25,606 bases of DNA. Source: JAHFUI01 sp041485905 (GTDB taxonomy: Bacteria; Acidobacteriota; Vicinamibacteria; Vicinamibacterales; CAVVIG01). The notes beneath the pieces are model-generated. The model was given only the letters and a program-made list of their open reading frames with translations. It was not told the DNA's origin and ran no database searches. Shown here piece by piece: positions 21,776 through 25,606 of this stretch. A program made the position numbers and the translations under genes. The DNA lies in the NCBI GenBank assembly GCA_041485905.1, contig JBGPKK010000053.1:1-25606 (forward strand), written 5' to 3'. Numbering within the stretch: the first letter of the stretch is position 1; every line of letters starts with the position of its first letter.

Positions 21776-22831
21776 ATGAAAACTTTGGTCACAGCGATCA
21801 TTTTGTCCTCGTTGACTGCGCCGTTGTCGGCGCAGTGGCTGAATCATCCCACGCCCGGCATTCCGCGCAGTGTTGACGGCAGACCGACGCTTGCGGCGCC
21901 GGCGCCACGCACACCTGAGGGCAAACCCGACCTGTCGGGCCTGTGGAACAAGCTCTCCCCAACGTATAGCGCCAACATCGCCGCGGACCTCAAACCCGGA
22001 GAAGTCCAGCCTTGGGCGGAAGCTTTGTCCCAAGCGCGCAGGGAAAACCTCGGCAAAGAATCGATGGGCGTGCTGTGCCTGCCCTTGGGTCCGGCGTACA
22101 GAACCAGCGCAGGGATGACGAAGATCATCCAAACTCCGGCCCTCATCGTGATGCTGAACGAAGATCTCACCTATCGCCAGATCTTCCTGGATGGTCGCGC
22201 GTTGGAGATGGACCCCAATCCTACTTGGATGGGTTACTCGGTAGGACACTGGGAGGGAGACACGCTGGTTGTTGAGAGCGCCGGATTCAACGGGAGGAGC
22301 TGGCTGGACAGCTACGGTCATCCCCACACCGAGGCGCTGCGCATGAGGGAGCGCTACCAGCGCCGGGACTTCGGCCACCTGGAACTGGACGTGACGCTCG
22401 CAGACCCCACGGCGTACGCCAGACCTTGGACCGTGGCCATCAAAGCGGAGTTGGCCGTGGATACCGAGCTCCTTGAAGCGGTCTGCAATGAGAATAACAA
22501 GCTCGATCACCTGGTCGGCAAGGCCTCCGACGATCGGAAAACCCAAGTCAAGGTCGCGCCCGAGATCCTGGCGAAATACGTGGGCACTTACAAAGAGCAG
22601 CCGAAGCTCTGGAGAACGGTCCCCCGCATTGTCGAGATCACGTTCTCCGGCGATACGCTGTTCGGCGACCTTGACGGAAGGGGGAAGGTACCGCTCATTG
22701 CGCAGTCCAATACCCTCTTTTCCGGCTTCAATGGGCTGGGGCTCGAGTTCGTCAAGGAGGGCCAGGGCGTACAGAGAAACCTCCTTGTCAAGCACGTGTC
22801 TGGGGATTACAGGTTCGAACGCCTGAAGTAG
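21776..22831 (+). CDS. Secreted PDLSGLW-family protein, long form with C-terminal extension
   Basis: The product is 351 aa. AGGAGGT lies 3 bases before the ATG. The signal peptide is TLVTAIILSSLTAPLSAQ, cut near SAQ-W. The N-terminal 240 residues follow the family plan seen at 5532-6350: QWLNHPTPGIPR, APRTPEGKPDLSGLWN, CLPLG, KIIQTPALIVMLNE, RQIFLDGR, GYSVGHWEGDTLVVES.GF, RPWT, ELLEAVCNENN. After HLVGK, where the other two copies end, it carries about 100 further residues (VAPEILAKYVGTYKEQP...ITFSGDTLFGDLDGRG...GLGLEFVKEG) that resemble the small beta domain often attached to serine hydrolase/beta-lactamase-like proteins (YVGxY...). It leads an operon with an Abhydrolase_10-type protein and a secreted VOC protein. 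Function is unknown. Confidence 0.88.
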   Translation: MKTLVTAIILSSLTAPLSAQWLNHPTPGIPRSVDGRPTLAAPAPRTPEGKPDLSGLWNKLSPTYSANIAADLKPGEVQPWAEALSQARRENLGKESMGVLCLPLGPAYRTSAGMTKIIQTPALIVMLNEDLTYRQIFLDGRALEMDPNPTWMGYSVGHWEGDTLVVESAGFNGRSWLDSYGHPHTEALRMRERYQRRDFGHLELDVTLADPTAYARPWTVAIKAELAVDTELLEAVCNENNKLDHLVGKASDDRKTQVKVAPEILAKYVGTYKEQPKLWRTVPRIVEITFSGDTLFGDLDGRGKVPLIAQSNTLFSGFNGLGLEFVKEGQGVQRNLLVKHVSGDYRFERLK

Positions 22832-22878
22832 GGCGGCGCTTCTTGTCTCTTACTGAAACCGCAGGAGGGCACCCCCAA

Positions 22879-24897
22879 ATGGTGAGCAGGACGCTTATCG
22901 GCGCCATGGCCATCGCCGTCGTCTCTTCCGTCGTCATTACCGAAGCGCGCGTCACGCGCATCGAAATCCTGAAAGTCGAATCGCCCGCCCCCGGTGGGCG
23001 GGCAGGCGCCAGTGCCCTGCCATACGAAAGAATTTCCGGCAAGGCGTACGGTGAGCTCGATCCGAACGATCCGAAGAACGCCGTCATTACCGACATCAAG
23101 CTGGCGCCGCGCAACGCGCGCGGGAAGGTGGAGTACGTCGCGACGTTCTCGTTGATGAAGCCGATCGACATGACGCAGTCGAGCGGCGTGCTGATGTACT
23201 CGGTGGTGAATCGCGGAAACGGCGCGGCAGCGGCCGGCGCCGAAGGGCACGTCTCTCTCGTGAGCGGCTGGCAGGGCGATGTCCTCCCAACCGCCAACAA
23301 TCAGACGATCCAGGTGCCCGTCGCGAAGAATCCGGACGGCACGAGCATTACCGGGCCGTTGGTGCTTCGTTTCACCGGGTTGACCGGCACGACAACGACA
23401 CTGATGATCCCGCGCAATCAACCGTCTCCGTACCCTCCTGTGACGCTCGATACCTCCAAGGCTTCGCTGGTGTCGGCCGTGTCCGAGAGCGCGACCGGCG
23501 TCAAGAGTGGGACCGTCGTGATCCCGGCGAGCGACTGGGCGTTCGCCGACTGCGCGACGGACGCGTTCCCGGGGAAACCCGATGCCACTCGGATCTGTGT
23601 GAAGAACGGTTTTAATCAGGCGCTGCTCTATGAGCTGCAGTACACAGCCAGGGATCCGCTGGTGCTGGGGATCGGGGTCGCGGCCACTCGAGACATCAAC
23701 TCGTTTTTCCGTTACGAGAAGCAAGACGATGCCGGCACGGCGAATCCGGTGGCCGGCCGAGTTCGCTGGGGGATTTCCGAAGGGAGCTCGCAGTCGGGCA
23801 CGTTCCTGCGACTGTTCATTCAGCTCGGATTCAACCAGGACGAACAGGGGCGCAGCGTCTGGAACGGCAGCAACCCGCACATCGCGTCGCGCGTCATCGA
23901 TCTGAACCGGCGGTTCGCCATGCCCGGCGGCACCGTGGAGCTCTACGAGCTGGGCATGGAGGCGCCCCTGTGGTGGGCAGACTGGAATGACACGCCTCGG
24001 GGACGCGGCAAGGCCGGCCTGCTCGACCGTTGCCGCGTGTCGAACACGTGCCCCAAGATCATGGAAACGTTCGGCAGCGCCGAGATCTGGGGGTTACGCG
24101 CATCGCCCATGCTGGTGGGCACCGACGCCAAAGCCGATATTCCACTTCCCGACAATGTTCGTCGCTATTATTTCCCCGGCGTGACGCACGGCGGCGGGCC
24201 GGGAGGCTTCAACACGATGACGGGGCCCGTAGCCGGCGGCTGCGATTTGCCGGTCAATTCGGCGCCCTCGGCGCCTATGCGATCGGCGCTGTTGAGCTCG
24301 CTGACCGACTGGGTCACCAAAGGCACGCCGATGCCGGCGAGCACGTATCCGACGATCGCCGACGGCACGCTGGTGCCGAACACCCGCGCCGCGATGGGCT
24401 TCCCGACCATCCCGGGCAAGCCATCGCCCGAGCATCTTGTCTACCCATTTTTCGATTACGACCTGGGATCACACTTCGACTACAAGGACCAGTCCGGCTT
24501 CCTGACGACTCTTCCAAAAGTGAAGCAGACGCTTCCGCAGCTGGTCGTCAAGGTCGATGCTGACGGCAATGAGATCGCCGGCGTGAAATCGCCGCTGCAG
24601 ATGGCGCCGCTCGGCACCTACACGGGCTGGAATGTGATGTCGTCGGGTCCCTTCAAGGGGCAGATGTGCCAGTTCGGCTCGCCCGTGGGTGGGTTCATCC
24701 CGTTCGCGAAGACGAAAGCCGATCGTCTGGCGAGCGGCGATCCCAGACTCTCGCTCGAAGAGCGGTATCAGACGCACGACGGCTACGTGCAGGCCCTTAG
24801 TGCGGCCGCGCGCTCGCTGGTGAAAAGCAGTTACCTGCGTCCGGCGGATGCCGAGGCCATGATCAAACAAGCCGAGGCCAGCAGCGTGCTTCGGTAG
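22879..24897 (+). CDS. Exported alpha/beta-hydrolase-domain protein (Abhydrolase_10-like)
   Basis: The product is 672 aa from ATG at 22879 (GGAGGG nine bases upstream); a TTG start further up is not supported. The signal peptide is LIGAMAIAVVSSVVITEA. The N-terminal half is beta-rich (YERISGKAYGELDP, VLMYSVVNRGN). A nucleophile-elbow-like motif is at residues 302-307 (G-S-S-Q-S-G), within the segment that continues TFLRLFIQLGFNQDEQGR; this S-Q-S-G...GFN.DE pattern is the mark of the 'alpha/beta hydrolase domain' proteins (PF20091) of Acidobacteria and Proteobacteria. Later parts include GVTHGGG, a possible catalytic His region. Substrates of the family are unknown; an ester or lactone is a reasonable guess. 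It lies 47 bases after the PDLSGLW gene and 9 before the VOC gene. Confidence 0.87.
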   Translation: MVSRTLIGAMAIAVVSSVVITEARVTRIEILKVESPAPGGRAGASALPYERISGKAYGELDPNDPKNAVITDIKLAPRNARGKVEYVATFSLMKPIDMTQSSGVLMYSVVNRGNGAAAAGAEGHVSLVSGWQGDVLPTANNQTIQVPVAKNPDGTSITGPLVLRFTGLTGTTTTLMIPRNQPSPYPPVTLDTSKASLVSAVSESATGVKSGTVVIPASDWAFADCATDAFPGKPDATRICVKNGFNQALLYELQYTARDPLVLGIGVAATRDINSFFRYEKQDDAGTANPVAGRVRWGISEGSSQSGTFLRLFIQLGFNQDEQGRSVWNGSNPHIASRVIDLNRRFAMPGGTVELYELGMEAPLWWADWNDTPRGRGKAGLLDRCRVSNTCPKIMETFGSAEIWGLRASPMLVGTDAKADIPLPDNVRRYYFPGVTHGGGPGGFNTMTGPVAGGCDLPVNSAPSAPMRSALLSSLTDWVTKGTPMPASTYPTIADGTLVPNTRAAMGFPTIPGKPSPEHLVYPFFDYDLGSHFDYKDQSGFLTTLPKVKQTLPQLVVKVDADGNEIAGVKSPLQMAPLGTYTGWNVMSSGPFKGQMCQFGSPVGGFIPFAKTKADRLASGDPRLSLEERYQTHDGYVQALSAAARSLVKSSYLRPADAEAMIKQAEASSVLR

Positions 24898-24906
24898 GAG
24901 ACCTCC

Positions 24907-25606
24907 ATGAACATGCTCAAATCTGTGCTCGTGTGTTCGGTCCTCGGCCTTGCGGCGTTTGCGACGCCCGCGCGCGCGCAAACAGGATTCGCGAACATCG
25001 TCGATCACGTCCACCTCGCCGCGCCGGATCAGGCCAAGGGCGCCGAGTGGTATCACGCGCATTTTGACGGAGCGCTGACACCGGAGGGGCCCGATCGTCT
25101 GATGTTCGGGACGACGCGAGTTATCTTTCAGAAGACCGACGTGCCGAAGCCAAGCGAGGGAAGCGTCCTCGATTCGATTGGTTTCTCGGTCGCCGATCTC
25201 GACGCGGCCATGAAGAAGCTGCAGGCTGACGGCGTGAAGATGGTGATGCCGCCCATGACCATGCAGGGACTGAAGATGGCCCAGGTCGTCGATCCCTGGG
25301 GCACGCTGATTGAGGTGGTCCAGGATCCGCAAAAGCTCGGGCTGCATCACGTGAACCTGCGTTCGCCGAACCCCACGGCGTCGCTGAAGTGGTTCGCCGA
25401 CACGTTTGGCGGCAAGGTAGCGAAGTACAACGGGCAGGTCGAGGGCATCAATTACGGCGGCGTATGGCTCTTCGGCAAGCAAGGTGCTTCCACGCCGAGC
25501 GCGGGGCACGCGATCGACCACCTCGGGTTCCGGCCGATCAATGTCGACAACGCGGTGGTCGCGATGAAAGTGAAGAACGTGAAGGTGACGACCGAGCCCC
25601 GGGACC
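24907..25606 (+). CDS. Secreted VOC (glyoxalase/dioxygenase fold) protein, cut by window end
   Basis: At least 233 codons are open to the end of the window without a stop. AGGAG lies 6 bases before the ATG. The signal peptide is MLKSVLVCSVLGLAAFATPARAQ. Two vicinal-oxygen-chelate modules are visible: the first (about 30-140) runs VDHVHLAAPD..GAEWYHAHF to VVDPWGTLIEVVQDP, and the second (from about 142) starts LHHVNLRSPNPTASLKWFADTFGG and contains AIDHLGF. The H...E pattern expected for metal binding is present in both modules as far as visible. Members include glyoxalase I and extradiol dioxygenases, normally cytosolic; this one has an export signal. It shares an operon with the hydrolase (9-base gap). 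The function may be ring cleavage or isomerisation of the hydrolase product, which is a guess. Confidence 0.85.
   Translation, partial: MNMLKSVLVCSVLGLAAFATPARAQTGFANIVDHVHLAAPDQAKGAEWYHAHFDGALTPEGPDRLMFGTTRVIFQKTDVPKPSEGSVLDSIGFSVADLDAAMKKLQADGVKMVMPPMTMQGLKMAQVVDPWGTLIEVVQDPQKLGLHHVNLRSPNPTASLKWFADTFGGKVAKYNGQVEGINYGGVWLFGKQGASTPSAGHAIDHLGFRPINVDNAVVAMKVKNVKVTTEPRD

Noticed and set aside
22807..23880. 357-codon minus-strand open frame, and similar ones at 3871-4989, 10902-12014 and 24469-25521
   Set aside because: Each lies opposite a gene with clear family motifs and starts without a ribosome site.

Overview
The window is GC-rich and densely coded, with 20 protein genes and no intergenic gap over about 260 bases. 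I see no rRNA, tRNA, CRISPR array, insertion sequence or phage gene. The gene families suggest a soil-type Acidobacteriota bacterium, perhaps class Vicinamibacteria: DUF1592/DUF1552 pairs with haem motifs, secreted ankyrin proteins, several secreted PQQ-type propellers, secreted cyclase-family enzymes and the 'QW...GKPDLSGLW' secreted family. That placement is inferred from gene content; there is no marker gene here.

Layout: (1) 1-108 is the tail of a gene of the secreted PDLSGLW family. (2) 127-1695 (-) is a secreted ankyrin protein, divergent from a (+) run at 1732-6350 with a haem-binding DUF1587/1595/1592/1588/1585 protein, a Tat-exported DUF1552 protein and a second PDLSGLW protein. (3) 6433-9414 (-) is a hybrid histidine kinase, divergent from a response regulator fused to an RsbW-like ATPase (9632-10489). 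The region between them holds a striking inverted repeat, and the regulator ends in a good intrinsic terminator. (4) 10587-12403 (+) holds a secreted PQQ-like propeller and a small secreted Cys/His protein. (5) 12443-14992 (-) is an apparent operon of a secreted cupin and two secreted cyclase-family hydrolases. (6) 15105-17411 (+) holds an orphan soxC, a short monohaem cytochrome overlapping it, and an isoprenylcysteine-methyltransferase-like membrane protein. (7) 17492-19372 (+) and 19445-21520 (-) are two convergent PQQ-dependent dehydrogenases. (8) 21776-25606 (+) is a run of a third PDLSGLW protein, an Abhydrolase_10-type hydrolase and a secreted VOC/glyoxalase-fold protein cut by the window end.

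Common theme: of the 19 genes whose N-terminus is visible, 16 encode products with a Sec or Tat signal, including folds normally cytosolic (cupin, cyclase, glyoxalase-like, ankyrin). I read the window as a periplasmic oxidation/hydrolysis neighbourhood, with quinoprotein dehydrogenases, haem proteins and a molybdoenzyme passing electrons outside the cytoplasm. The substrate cannot be read from the sequence. The two-component pair in the middle is the only evident signalling module; whether it controls the neighbours is unknown.
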